The notes: generated from the sequence alone by a model not told the origin. A DNA stretch of 64,000 bases from Zygnema cylindricum (GCA_037447655.1 JBBHKE010002557.1:62001-126000); one strand, 5' to 3'. Shown: positions 43,911 through 56,447, counted from the first letter of the stretch. A program made the numbers and translations.

Positions 43911-46030
43911 TTGTTGGAAAAAATTGAGCATGTCTACGAAACTAAAACATCAAACAAATACATAGTAAAAGGGGGAGGTCTTGTGGCTTGTAATACATGT
44001 TTCATTGTTTATCAATACAAGTCAACAAACGGTACTTTAACAATTAACACTCACATATGTTCAACTTTGGCCGACACGGATAGTTCTATATGACTTCTTC
44101 GTAAGTTTATTTAAAAAACGGAGGCGAAAACGAGTGACCGAAAAAAAAACTGCGAAAATGGTGGCGTTGATGTGTTGCGAGGACCTTCGATCATTTTCGA
44201 TGGTCGAAGGTTCATTTATGATTTATTTTGAATTCCATTTAGGATAGCTTTCATGTGTATGTCATTATAATTTTTTTTGTTGATAAATTTATATTCTTGG
44301 GCTTCATCACTATTTTTTCATCTATAATTTATATTCGTGCGCTTATTTTTATTTTTCTATAATTATTTGGTTTGTCATGTTGTTGTTGTGGTATAAACCT
44401 TATTTATTGATCATGGTTAGTAGCTGTATGATATTTTTTTTTCTTTTTTATTGTTCCCATGTTTTTAATTATTTTGTCAAGCATTATTTGATGTTGGTGT
44501 TTCGTCCAACAAAAGTGTTGACATCGACCAGCTACTCTCGTCCGTCAATAACATAAAATACTACAATATATCTTATGCCAAAGATATTCTTAGTTTGATC
44601 ATCCCAAAACTTAGAAAAAATATTAATAACAATATTTTTGTCGCATTTACGACAGATCTCTGGACCGAGACAATAAAAAGAACTTCATTCATGTCAGTAG
44701 CCGTTCATTTTATTGGCAAAGAATTTAAACTTCATGCACGGACGCTTCAAGTTTATCATTTTTCGGAGAAAGAACATACCGCGGAAAATGTTTTAACAAC
44801 TTTCAAAAACTGTTTGACCAATTTAGAAATGTCCAATTTTGATGTTTTGCAAAATTGTTGCATTGTTGTGACCAGTAGTGGCTCTAACATGTGTGCGGCT
44901 TAAGGCCTACCGAGTATGTTTACTTGGATACCTTGCACGGAACATCAAATTGCTACAATTGTGACAACGATTTTGAACAAGAGCGGAACTTCCAAAAAAT
45001 ACAAATATAATGTGGAAGTTTTTGAATTGTTTGATCTAATTGACGCGTGTAAATCATTGGTCACGTTTTTCAAATAGAGTAATTTACAAATTATTTTGAA
45101 AAACACTTTAAAACAAGAAAACGCAACGCGGTGGAATTTTTTGCTCCGAATGCTTAAGAGTATTTACGATGCATTCAATGAGATAGGACCAATCGCTCAA
45201 GCAAAAAATAAATTGATACTGTTTGCTTGTATCGATAAGACTTACCTTACCAAACTTTTTTTGATTTTTAGAAAGGTTTCAAGAAGCGACTCTAAAGTTG
45301 GAAAAATTTAAATAACCAACTTTACATTTGGTTTTGTTTGAACTATTGGCTCTACATAACCATTGTAAGATAGGAAAAACATCTTACAATGACGGTGAGA
45401 AAAAATGCCCGGCCGATTCCCCAAACTTGCAAAAATTGAAATTTGCTCTACCAAAGTGGGGCCTTCATGAGTATCGTATTATCGCGGCTCTGTTAGATCC
45501 TCGACAAAAACAAAAGCTTGAAATAATTGGGGCATCGAAAACCAAAATTGAAAGCACGATGGTCAAACTTCGAGAACTCGCAAACAACCTCGGTGATGAC
45601 GTTGATTTTGGTAGTCCTCAACGTATCACAAAAAAACGAAAAACATCGCAAAGTATGGACGGTTTCCACAATTTTTTTGGTGAGAGCGATGACGAAAAAT
45701 GAGGTTTTTATTACAACCGACAAAAAAACGCTCGTTAGTGACGAATTGAAACGTTATTTTGATTTAAAATTAAGCAAAAACGAAAGATCGAACTATAACA
45801 TACTTGAATGGTGGAAACAAAAATCAAATAAACGTGCGAAAAATGGAGGATTTCCTATTGTAGCTGGTGTTGCTATATCTATTCTAGCCATTGCGGCTAC
45901 TAGCTCCATGTCCGAATGCAAATTTTCGGATGTCGGGAACACGATAACAAAGAAATGGAGCTCACTAGCGGCTTCAATTGATAGTGATCCTTTTAGTGTT
46001 AGATCCAACCGAGATATTTTAAATGCATAG
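43911..46030 (+). pseudogene. hAT transposase, copy 1
   Basis: The N-terminal BED-type finger (ACNTCFIVYQYKSTNGTL, then NTHIC) is at 43,911-44,093. MVALMCCEDLRSFSMVEGS lies at about 44,158-44,215. The catalytic region is at 44,595-44,903 (FVAFTTDLWTE with the first Asp, then TSSGSNM, where the second Asp has become Ser). The C-terminal dimerisation domain (AGVAISILAIAATSSMSECK, then GNTITKKWSSL) ends at 46,028. Stops and frameshifts separate the parts. hAT transposases cut and paste DNA transposons. Confidence 0.85.
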
Positions 46031-46599
46031 TTTTTTGTTTTGATTTGATTTATAATTATTGTTATTTTTTTAGTATTAGTTATACGTATTTTTTTATTTG
46101 TTTTTTTTTTGTATTCACAATTTTTCTAGTGTTTATACTTTTTTATTTTTAAACCGGAATGCTTACATTTACCAAAGTACCAAAGCGCACTATTTATACC
46201 ATATTTAGATTTATAGATTTTGTGTAATTTTTAATTTTGAAGTTGATCATCACAATGTGTTTTTCGTTAATTAATTTTCTATGTGAAAAACTATGATTTT
46301 TTTTTTAAACATACATAATTAAAACTTTACCTTTTTTGCATAATTCATAGCATAGTATTGTAGTCGAAAGAAAAACCGTCCAAAAATTGTAGCGAAAAAA
46401 ATAGATTTGCGAGAGAATAAACATTAATATAAGAGTTTAAGCATTAATCCAAGAGTTACACGCAAAATTAGGAACAAATCTCTAGAAAGAGGTGACTGTC
46501 GAGGAAAAATAATATTCGTAAAGGGAGATTGCAAAAAGACAAAATAGTAAAAAGAAGAGGTACACGAGCTGTTTTTTTGTAAAAGGAGATGTACGACTA

Positions 46600-46750
46600 C
46601 ACCACTCATAGTTATTAGTGTTAATAAGTCGCTACTACTTATAGCCAAAAATACCAAAATATGGTTAACAACATTATTTAAAGACGTGGACTATAACCTG
46701 CCACGTCTCCTTGCATGAATTAGTACTATTAATGATAATTTTCCATTAAC
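46600..46750 (+). mobile_element. MITE left part, cut by the assembly gap
   Basis: After TA, CACCACTCATAGTTATTAGTG begins a copy of the CACCG-type family. It includes the core GACGTGGACTATAACCTGCCACGTC (46,683-46,707) and runs to the N gap. Confidence 0.65.
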
Positions 46751-46760
46751 NNNNNNNNNN
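46751..46760. other. Assembly gap (10 N)
   Basis: Ten Ns are flanked by CCATTAAC and GTTAATG, inverted complements of each other. The gap length may be nominal, so the distance between the two hAT copies is not certain. Confidence 0.99.
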
Positions 46761-46950
46761 GTTAATGATTGGTACTAATTATTTCTTCCAAAGATGGTTT
46801 TGCAAAAAAAAAAATACCTACCTGTTTATTTGTTGTTGTAGTACTGTTTGGTTTAATATTAATTTTTTTAAATTTATTCGTATACTTATATTTAATAAAT
46901 ATTCTTTTATCACTACTTCGAGTTTATATATTTAAATAATTGTTTAGTTC

Positions 46951-49096
46951 AATGGCAAAAACAAGTTACCGAAAAAGAATTGCGAAAATGGTGGCGTTGA
47001 TGTGTTGTGAAGACCTTCGACCATTTTCGACGGTCGACGGTTCAGGTATGATTTATTTTAAATTCTATTTAAGATGGCTTTAGTGTAAATGTCATTATAA
47101 CTTGATTTGTTAATAAATTTATATATTTGAGCTTCATCACTATTTTCTTATAAATAATTTATATTCATATGCTTATTTAAATTTTTTTAATTATAATTTG
47201 GTTTGTCATGATGTTGTTGTTTATTTGTCCATCCATAAAAAAAAAAACGTTTTGGTAGAAACCTTCTTTATTAATCATGGTTAGTAATTGTATGATATTT
47301 TCTTATTGTTTTTTTTTGTTTTTTTTCCCAGGTTTTCAAGCATTTTGTCAAGCATTGTTTGATGTTGGTGTTTCGTCCAACAAAAGTGTTGACATCGACC
47401 AACTACTTCCGCTCGTCAATAATGTAAAAAACTACATTATATCTTTTTCGAAATATATTCGTAATTTGAACATCTCAAAACTTAGAGAAAATATTGATAA
47501 CAACGTTTTTGTCGCATTCACGACTAATCTCTAGACCGAGACAACCAAAAGAACCTCATTCATGTCAGTAACCGCTCATTTCATTGATAAAGAATTTAAA
47601 CTTTATGCACAAACCCTTCAAGTCGATCATTTTTCGAAGAAAAAACACACCGCGGAAAATGTTTTAACGGCTTTCAAAAATTGTTTGGCAAATTTTGAAA
47701 TGTCCAATTTTGATCTCGGCGTTGTCGTGATTGATATTGTCTGCGTTGTTGTGATTGATAGTGGATCTAACATGTGTGTGGCCCCTTCAAGTCGATCATT
47801 TTTCGAAGAAAAAACACACCGCGGAAAATGTTTTAACCGCTTTCAAAAATTGTTTGGCAAATTTTGAAATGTCCAATTTTGATCTCGGCGTTGTCGTGAT
47901 TGATATTGTCTGCGTTGTCGTGACTGATAGTGGATCTAACATGTGTGCGACTGAAGGTCTACCGAGTATGTTTACTTGGATACCTTGCGCGGACTATAAA
48001 ATTGCAACAATTGTGACAACAATCTTGAATAAGAGCGGAACTTCTAAAAAAGGCAAATACGATGTGGAAGTTCCTGATTTTTTTGATCTAATTGACGCAT
48101 GTAAATCATTGGTCACGTTTTTCAAACAGAGTAATTTACAAAATCTTTTGAAAAACACTTTAAAGCAAGAAAACGCAACGCGGTGGAATTCTTTGCTCCG
48201 AATGCTTAAGAGTATTTACGATGCATTCAATGAGATAGGACAAATCGCTCAAGCAAAAAATAAATTGATACTTTTTTCTTATATCGATAAGACTCACCTT
48301 ACCGAACTGTTACGATTTTTGGAAAGGTTTTAAGAAGCGACCCTAAAATTTGAAAAATTCAAAGAACCAACTTTACATTTGGTTTTGTTTGAACTATCGT
48401 CTCTCTATAACCATTGTTAGATAAGAAAAACATCTTACAATGACGGTGAAAAGGAATGCCCCGCCGATTCTCTAAACTTGCAAAAATTGAAACAACTTTT
48501 TGTGAAATTTGCAATACCGAAGTGGGGCCTTCATGAGTATCATATTGTCGCGGCTCTCTTAGATCCTTGACGAAAACAAAAGCTTGAAATAATTGGGGTA
48601 TCAAAAACCGATATTGAAAGCGCAAGGGTCAAACTTCGAGAACTCGCAAACGACCTCGGTGATGACGTTGATTTCGGAAGTCCTCAACGAATCACCAAAA
48701 AACGAAAAACATCGCAAAGTAAAGACGATTTCCACAATTTTTTTGGTGAGAGCGATGACGAAATTGAGGTTCTTATTACCACCGAAAAAAAAAAGCTCGT
48801 TAACGACGAAATGAAATGTTATTTTGATATCAAATTAAGGAGCGACGAAAGATTGAACTTTAACATACTTGAATGGTGGAAAAAAAAACCAAATGTACGT
48901 GTGAAGGATGGAGGATTTCCTATGCTAGCCGGTGTTGCTATATCTATTCTAGCTATTCCGGCTTCTAGCTTCATGTCCGAATGCAATTTTTCGGATGCCG
49001 GGAAAACGATAACAAAGAAGAGGAGCACATTAATGGCTTCAATTGTTAGTTATCTTTTGTGTGTTCGATCCAACCGAGATCTTTTAAATGCATAGT
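46951..49096 (+). pseudogene. hAT transposase, copy 2
   Basis: This parallels copy 1 from the KMVALMCCEDLRPFSTVDGS stretch on. A GT-AG intron (about 47,045-47,331, donor CAG-GTATGA and acceptor TTTTCCCAG) would join it to GFQAFCQALFDVGVSSNKSV. The first catalytic Asp is Asn and is followed by a TAG (FTTNL-stop). The second region reads VVVTDSGSNM. A 169-bp tandem duplication (47,614-47,951) breaks the frame. The dimerisation domain (AGVAISILAIPASSFMSECN) ends at 49,095. No BED finger was found. It is clearly homologous to copy 1 but diverged. Confidence 0.85.
47614..47951 (+). repeat. 169-bp tandem duplication inside hAT copy 2
   Basis: Units 47,614-47,782 and 47,783-47,951 begin CCCTTCAAGTCGATCATT and are almost identical, differing for example at GTTGTTGTGATT against GTTGTCGTGACT. 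As 169 is not a multiple of three, it shifts the frame. Confidence 0.93.
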
Positions 49097-49690
49097 TTTT
49101 TGTTTTGTTTTGTTTTCAAATTATTGTTATTTTTTTAGTATTAGTTATATTATTTTTTTTTCCTTTGAAATTTTTGTTGTATTTCAAAAAAAAATTAGTG
49201 TTATTTTGTTTTATTTTTAAATCGGAACGCTTATTTTTATCAAATTACCAAAGCGTTGTATGAATACCAAATTTAGATTTATAGATTTTGTGTAATTTTT
49301 AAGTGTGAGGTTGAGAATTTGTATAATAGAGTCGAAAATAAAACGAGGTTGTTATTTGTTTATTTCTATATGTGATAATACAAAATATTTTTTGTTTTTT
49401 TTCCCTATCACAATGTGTTTTTTGCTAATTGATTTCCCATATGAAAAACTAAGATTTTCTTTTAAACATACATAATAAAAACTTTACATTTTTTACATAA
49501 TTCATAATATAGTATCGTAGTCGAAAGAAAAACCGCCCAAAACATGTAGCGAAAAATTTAGATTTGCGAGAGAAAAAACATTAACATAAGAGTTTTAACA
49601 TTAACATAAAAGTTTATACATTAATATAAAATTACACGCAAAATTACAATGATTAAGACTAAGAGTTACACGCAAAGGGAGATGTACCAC
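49097..49690. other. hAT copy 2 downstream region
   Basis: AT-rich sequence that parallels the region downstream of copy 1 (AAAACTTTACnTTTTTnCATAATTCAT; GAAAGAAAAACCG). It therefore belongs to the hAT element's 3' part. No terminal inverted repeat was recognised. Confidence 0.5.
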
Positions 49691-49692
49691 TA

Positions 49693-49901
49693 CATCGCTC
49701 ATTGTTATTAGTGTTAATAAGGGAGATGTACCACTACATCGCTCATTGTTATTAGTGTTAATAAGTCGCTACTATTTATAGTCTTTACTATTTCAAGACG
49801 TGGATCACAACCTGCCATGTCTTTTTGTATTAAATAGTGTTATTAATCATAAATTTTCATTAACACTTATAGATGCTTAACGCTAATAACAATGAGCGTT
49901 G
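49693..49901 (+). mobile_element. MITE with duplicated left end
   Basis: CATCGCTCATTGTTATTAGTG starts after TA at 49,693 and again at 49,737. The copy ends CGCTAATAACAATGAGCG and carries the core GACGTGGATCACAACCTGCC. The left 44 bp are tandemly duplicated. Confidence 0.7.
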
Positions 49902-51179
49902 TAATCTTGTACTTTTTCGGTTACGGGCGTGTACGGTTAGTCGCGAGAAACTAAGTTTCGGTTAAGGTTTATTTTCGTAAATGCCGGTCGGTTAACGGCT
50001 AACAATTTTGGAGCGTGACATAACCCAGTTGGGCGTCGGTTACTCAGATTTTGAAAAACAAAACGGTCGGTTTGGGTTATGTAAAATTTTGACTTTTGCG
50101 ACCTGTGATACACATCATATTCATGTTGGTGCAACCCATTGTTAACGGGAAAGTAACATCGCCGCACTTGATCAAGTAAAGCACCGAACGCTACGCATTG
50201 GCCGACATTTGGTTGTCGACTAAGGGTGCGTCTCTATGTGCCAAAGTAAGGGTTTTTTTCTGTCAATTTCCTGTAAAACTTAGAGCCGTACCGCGTAAGT
50301 TTCAACCGCACAAAAAAATAGAAAAAAAGTACATTTTGCGTCATCGTCGAATTTAAGATGTACTACATGTTGTCGTTTTGTGTTCTTCGACCCACGGCCA
50401 CGCCAAGAAACGTCATCTTCAAACTTTTCTTTAAAACACAGGGCCGATGTGTTTTAAAACAAAGTTTTTTTGAAAAACAAAAAGGAACACGTATTCGCAC
50501 GTGTAACATTTTTTACAAAAATTTCTAACAAATTCAACCGACGACGAAAGGTACACTATTGCGTTATGTTTTGTTGTTTGCGTCCATCAAAGTACACTAT
50601 TTGTTTTGTTTTGTTGCTTTTCGTTCAGTACGGATTTTTCCATTTCAAAGATGTTGAAAATTACGATGCAATTTGACAAAATTGTGAGAAATCTTTGAGG
50701 GCGCCCCAACAAGTCGCTTACGCCACCTCTTTCACGCAGCCTCGTATTCACGCCTTTGCAAACTTCATTATTCATCATCCCGTCACGAGGCGGCTATAAT
50801 TTGGTGCGTCATCACAGATTGTACAGAGTCGACAACCGTCACTGGCATTCTCGACGTATGGCATTCTCGACGTATACAATCGTCCAGCCCTTAAGTGACA
50901 ACTTTGATTGGTACATATAAGGATACCCGAAATCCAGGCTGCTGGATCTCCGCTAAAAAACAAAGTAAATTCTCTAAGTTTGAACTACATAAGTAATTTT
51001 TTTAAGTTTGAAGTACATAGAGACGCACTCTAATTGAGTAACGAGTCTCCTATCGCGTAGCTTTGCTGCGATACACATCCGTAGCATGCGGATCATAGTT
51101 GTTCAATTCGTGCGAATTCTAATTCTTTTCCAATTTTTACGCAAAATTTTTTGTCGATTATATACTTTTCATAAGTTTC
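49902..51179. other. No gene recognised
   Basis: 49,915-50,110 is rich in CGGTTA and GGTCGG motifs that could be a hAT subterminal region. GTATGGCATTCTCGAC is doubled at about 50,844-50,871. No coding domain was seen. Confidence 0.35.
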
Positions 51180-51720
51180 GTTTAGTTTTCGTTATACGGC
51201 ATACAAAAATGTACGCAAATTGTCCCTTTAACCCTAAAAAAAAAATAAAAATCTAAAATATACGAAAAATATAAGAAACGTACAAAATAAACGGAAAGCG
51301 TACCCTAAAAAGTAAAAATCCTAATGTAAACGACATTGCACGTAATGTACAAAAATGTACCCTAAAACTGTAAAATCCCCCGTTAACTAACCCTAATTCA
51401 CGGACACTGTACGAAAATGTATAAAGAATGCACGGAGACTTTTATGCAGTATAACAGAAGTATACGGAAATGTATGAAAAGTAGCTTTAAAACCTTTAAA
51501 TCATAACCGTTGAATGTACGAACATATTTGGACGTTGTACCTAAATGTACAAAAAATCAACGTTAATTGCCTTGAAAATATACGAAAATGTACGAGAGTG
51601 TTACCCTAAAAATCATAAATTCTCCCTTTAAATTACCCTAAAAGAACTAATATATACGGACACACTACGTAAACGTACAAAAATGTACAGGTACTTAGTC
51701 GGGTACGTATTTTATCAATT
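51180..51720. repeat. GTAC/AAATGTAC-rich AT tract
   Basis: ACAAAAATGTAC, ACGAAAATGTA and similar short motifs recur about every 40-60 bp, together with CCCTAAAA and AACCCTAA. There is no open frame of note. Confidence 0.55.
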
Positions 51721-51837
51721 TTTGAAAATTGTTAGATGCGAATCGTACGTAGTATTTGCACGTTCGTTTCGTGCTTAATATGCTATATGAATAACAATGA
51801 TGAGGATCCTTGCTTTTATGTCACTAATTAATAAAGG

Positions 51838-52260
51838 GAATTGATCATGACAGTGACTGTTTTGGTTGCGCACAATCATTTAGGTCACTTTGTCAAAAAT
51901 TGTACGTTTGAAGTACATATTCGTACAAATAAAGTATCGTTGAGTACAAATTTGACGGTCAATTGGTTGGACAATTTTGACTTTCAAAACATTGATTAAA
52001 CCGCTTAAAAATTTGCCGCACTTGCAGACATCAACCGTCATATTAAAAGAGAATTGATAATGGTAGTGACTACTTTGGTTGCGCACAGTCACTTACGTCA
52101 TTTTGTCAAAAGTTATACGTTTGACGTACACATCGGTACAAGTAAAGTACCGTTGAGTCTAAATTTTACGGTAAATCGGTTGCACAGCTTTGACTTTCAA
52201 AAAATTGTTTCAACCGCTTAAACTTTTGCCGCGCTTGCGAACGTCGACTGTAATAAAAAA
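51838..52260 (+). repeat. Tandem repeat, two units of about 210 bp
   Basis: GAATTGATCATGACAGTGACT (51,838) and GAATTGATAATGGTAGTGACT (52,051) start units that align throughout (GGTTGCGCACA, TTGTCAAAA, GACTTTCAAAA, TTGCCGC). Similarity is roughly 80 percent by eye. Confidence 0.85.
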
Positions 52261-52271
52261 ATTAGCAATTC

Positions 52272-52899
52272 ACACGGCCGACGAATGTTTACAGTAACAA
52301 AACTGCAACAACCACATGTAAATAAAAGTGTTGCAGACAATCACTTTTTGTCGTTACGTGAGCTTCACGGTGAGAGCACGTTGGATGTGAACTTAGCCAC
52401 AAAATTGAAGTTTAGTCGTCTAAGCTTTATATTGAACTTAGACGCAAATTGAAACGAAACCTCTTTAAAATAAAATATTGTAAGTGTTGTACGCAAATAC
52501 CAAAACGCATAAAACAAAATTTCGCTGTTAATGTAAAAATGGTGATTCGTAGATAGTGTGGCTCGATTTCGTCGCGAGTGACAACGCGCATTTTTTTCAT
52601 ATAATTTTAATTGATATTCTGACTCCAGTTCGTTTATTACAGTGTAAAAAGTTTATTTCGTTTCGTGCGTTTTCGTATTTCCGTACAAGATTACAGTACT
52701 TCAGTTTAAAGAGGTTTTGTTTCACTTTGCGTCTAGGTTCAATGTAACGGTTAGATGAATGAACTTCAATTTTGCGGCTAAGTTCATATCCAACGTGCTC
52801 TCACCGTAGGGATCAAGTAACATCAAAAAGTGACTGTCTGCAACACTTTTATTTACATGTGGTTGCAACAGTTTTGTTCCTGTAAACGTTAGCCGGTGT
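52272..52899. mobile_element. Fold-back element with inverted repeats of about 200 bp
   Basis: The left arm, 52,272-52,480, and right arm, 52,690-52,899, are inverted complements: CAACCACATGTAAATAAAAG with TTTTATTTACATGTGGTTG, and CACGTTGGATnTGAACTTAGC likewise. The outer ends are ACACGGCC and GGCCGGTGT-like (AGCCGGTGT). The loop of about 210 bp is AT-rich and non-coding. Superfamily undetermined. Confidence 0.85.
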
Positions 52900-53927
52900 A
52901 ATACAATCTCCTACCTCTCAGAAAATCTCATTACTAAAACCAATTTCAACCAAACATTCCACACATTGGAAAATACATATTCACATTGGACATCACCCAT
53001 ATAAGGATAAACTTTAAATTAGAAGAAGCTTTTGTCCACATAATATTAGCTTGGTCTCTTGCCCTCATGGCTTAACCCTTCTTTTTAAAGTGTTTTCCAG
53101 TGCTCTTCACTCTTAAGTATTCTATCTCTTATTTTCTAAAACACTACTTAGTTAGTAAGAGATTTGAGTGCCAAAATGCCAATGCTCCAATTTGGTTTTA
53201 ATCGTAGAGGACCAAGATCAGTCGGAATTTCTCCAAATTTTTCCAAAGGAAAAGATGTTTAATTTTCTTTTCGACTTCACCATTTATCCATCATCGCCCT
53301 GTACTAGCGAGGCCAGAGTTAACGGTCCGTTGAACAAGTTTATCTGGGCCAATCATTCATTAGCAAGGACTCATACCAACCAATGCAAAAGCGTGCGAAA
53401 TCTTTCACTAACTACGTTGCATTTTCTAACTAATCAAACGCTATATTTTACTACGTAACATTTACGTGCAAAAGTGCACGCGAATTGAAACGCGACTTCG
53501 CACGTTCGCGCGTCACAAATTTTACACGCGAAACTACCTCCGAAATTTACAAATTTTAACTTATGACGTTTCGTACTAAAAAATCGTAAGAAACGAACCA
53601 TCATATGTACTAAACGACTATCAGTACTTTATAGACGTATGCCTTAAATTCCGCGGTTACTTTTGACCCTTAACCCGTTTCAATGATACCCAGTTGTTAT
53701 ATTGACCTCACGCTATCGCCTAAACACACTAATCACTATATCTTTTAAAATACAACTCCAAATCGTGCGATTCTTTCGCGGACGTCTACCAAATTCAAAA
53801 CTCTATATTCGTAACACTTAAATACCCATTTACAAACAAGTTCAATCCACTATTACTGTTACATCATCCCCTCCTTATATTTAACTAACCTTAGGTAAAA
53901 CACATTTCATTCTCAAGACGCTACTTC
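52900..53927. other. No gene recognised
   Basis: Only short ORFs. An ORF of 96 codons at 53,168-53,458 has no recognisable motif. This stretch may include the 3' LTR of the gypsy remnant that follows, but I could not define it. Confidence 0.35.
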
Positions 53928-54119
53928 TTAATTATTATCCCTCCTATACCTTTGTAAAAACTCATAATTTTTATCTTCTAAGGTTAACTCTTCTTCCGAC
54001 CTTCCTAGATAATGCACTTGCCACAATATAGTATTATCGACCTTAAACCGTTGACCAACCCAATCTATTACCCATCTGTGGACCTCAAGTTCTATAATTA
54101 TTGAGGGATCTAATTCCAA
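53928..54119 (-). pseudogene. Chromodomain-like C-terminus of the gypsy remnant
   Basis: ILWQVHYLGRSEEELTLEDK corresponds to the Y-x-V-x-W-x-G-x-x-E-x-x-TWE core of a chromodomain, with several changed aromatic positions. Chromodomains steer integration to methylated-histone chromatin. Confidence 0.5.
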
Positions 54120-54155
54120 TTCTCCTTCAATTAGTCGAAGATTTGCTGGTTTCAG

Positions 54156-55447
54156 CTAACAGATGTGTATAACTGGATGAATTTTTGTTGAAGGCGAAAA
54201 GTCCAATTTGGCAGCAATTGACGATACCATCTTGATTACAGTAAATGTTCTGACGTACTTATGAGCAAATTTCCGCGTAGGATTCGATTGTCTTTTGATC
54301 TTCCATCTGTAATGAGTTGTTGAAAGCCAAACTTTCTCACCTGTGCTTACCACTCTATCACCCGGTTTGCGGTTAGCATTTAATTCTTGCCTTCTTTGTG
54401 CCTCCACTAATGGATCCCGGTCTGTTTTCCAAACTATTTGAATGTATTCCCAAAACTCTGCTCCAAAACCCCTATATTTTTGACTGACCCCTGTTTTTAA
54501 ATCTAATGCTTCTCTCGGTAGGTACCCGTATACAACTTCAAACCGTGAGAATCTTGTACTAGCATGTTTACATGAATTGTATGCAAATGCCATTAATGGT
54601 AGTTTAGATTCCCATGTGTTCTGAATTCCACTGCTAACAGTCCTAAGCATTTCTTCAAGTGTATGGTTCATCCTTTCTGTCTGTCCATCTGTCTAAGGAT
54701 GATAAGAGGTACTCTTTTTTAATTCAGTGCCTAAATTTTGCTGCAATTCTTTCCTAAATGCAAACGTAAATTTTGAATCCCTATCACTGACTATAGACAA
54801 GGAAACTCGATGATGTTTGACCACGTTGTCAAAATATAACTTTGCAAAATCTACAACTGAATGAGTAGTTTTGCAAAGGATAAAGATTACCATTTTACTG
54901 AACCTATTGACTACGACCATGATATTGTCATTTCTTCTAGATGTAGCTGGTAACCTGAATGTTTTAAGAGACCTCTAGGTTTCTAGTTACTAGGTTTACT
55001 ATGTTGGCAAGGGACACAACTTTCCACCAGTTTCGACACCTCCTCTGCCATCTCGGGCCAAAACAATCTACTTTGCAACCGACCAAGAGTTTTATCTCGA
55101 CCTAGATGTCCTAAATGCTCATGGGCTTCTTGTAAAAGTTGTTTTCTTAAGTCTCTCATTTCACGAATGTATAATCTATCCCCTGTTTGCAAATACAGTA
55201 AACCATCTTCTATTCTAAAGTTTTTGAGATGCCTCTCATTTAATGGGTCAAAATTCCCTCTCGAAATATTTTTGCAAATCATAGCAAAATAAGGATATTT
55301 ATGATAACCATTTATAACAGCTTCTAAAGACAATTCGTCTCGAACCATCACATTTATATCAAAACATCTACTTAAAGGATCTGCGACTACATTTGTCTTT
55401 CGAAGAATATGTTTGACATTAAATTTGAAATATGCTAATTTCTGCAT
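54156..55447 (-). pseudogene. Integrase of the gypsy remnant
   Basis: The zinc region is HEHLGHLGRDKT followed by CVPCQHSK. The core has VVVNRFSKM, VSDRDSKFTFAFRKEL with the second Asp, and YHP-stop-TDGQTERMN with the Glu. The stop is a TAG exactly where nearly all gypsy integrases have Gln (HPQTDGQTE). The segment with the first Asp lies in a broken stretch near 54,930-54,980. Confidence 0.87.
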
Positions 55448-55449
55448 CC

Positions 55450-56336
55450 AACCTGTCTGGCAGTCATAATCTGTGCATCAGTTAATCTCTATAGATAAAA
55501 AGTGCGTTATAATCACAGTAAACTTTAAATTCTTTATTATGCAAATAACAACACTATTTCACCAATGCATGAACAATTGCAAGTAATTATTTTTGCTGTT
55601 CCTAGATAGTTCTTTTCAACATATTGAATTTCCTAGACTCAAAAGCAATATGATGAAAATGTTTGCCGACTTTTTGACTTATGACTGCATGTAGACCTTT
55701 ATCAGATGCATCAGTAGTGATCACAATTTCAAATTCCCCAACAAGATGAGGATAACACTAGTGTAGGGGCAGAGGTCAACTTCCCTATTAGTTCCTCGAT
55801 AGATCTATTTTGATCGGCTCCCCACACAAACCTCTCCTTCTCTCGAAGTAAATCCGTCAATGGTGCGGCGATCATATTGAAGTTTCTGATAAATTTCCTA
55901 TAATAACCTTCACCGTAATCTTATTTAGACTACGATAGTGGACACACATCCTCAACGTTGCGTCCTTTTTTTAAACGAAGAGAATTGGTGCTCCGTACGG
56001 TTATTTGCTGAATTGAATATGTCATTTCTCCAACAGCTCCTTGGTCTGTTTCTTTAACTCCCTTTGCTCAAAGAAGCTATGCTTATAAATCCCTGTGACA
56101 GGAGGATTACGTCCAGGTTCAAAGTTAATAACATGTTTCATATCTCGGGAAGGTGGCCTCCTTGAGGGTAAGTCACTTGGGAAAACATCTCTAAATTCAA
56201 TAATGAAATCTTTAACAGCAGCATTTGATGTATTAATGTCAGTTACAAAATCAGATTTTTGTTTTTCAAGAGTTTTAGTGGTGACTGATTTAGGAATAAC
56301 ATCAATGTTAGTGTTTTCTCCCCCCCCCTTCATCAA
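55450..56336 (-). pseudogene. RT/RNase H of the gypsy remnant, internally deleted
   Basis: The RT N-terminus (EFRDVFPSDLPSRRPPSRDM) continues as PYGAPILFV-stop-KKDATLRM and HYRSLNKI. The sequence then jumps to RNase H (HIAFESRKFNMLKRTI, LLAIVHALVK, FKVYCDYNAL), so the catalytic palm is absent. Confidence 0.8.
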
Positions 56337-56447
56337 GAACTGCCTCCGTTACTAATAACAAGAAAACATAATTTGTTTTATCTTTTAAATGTTTTTAAAA
56401 TTGTTTAGCAGAAATCAAACCTTCCACTCCTAACTTGGTTATGTTAT

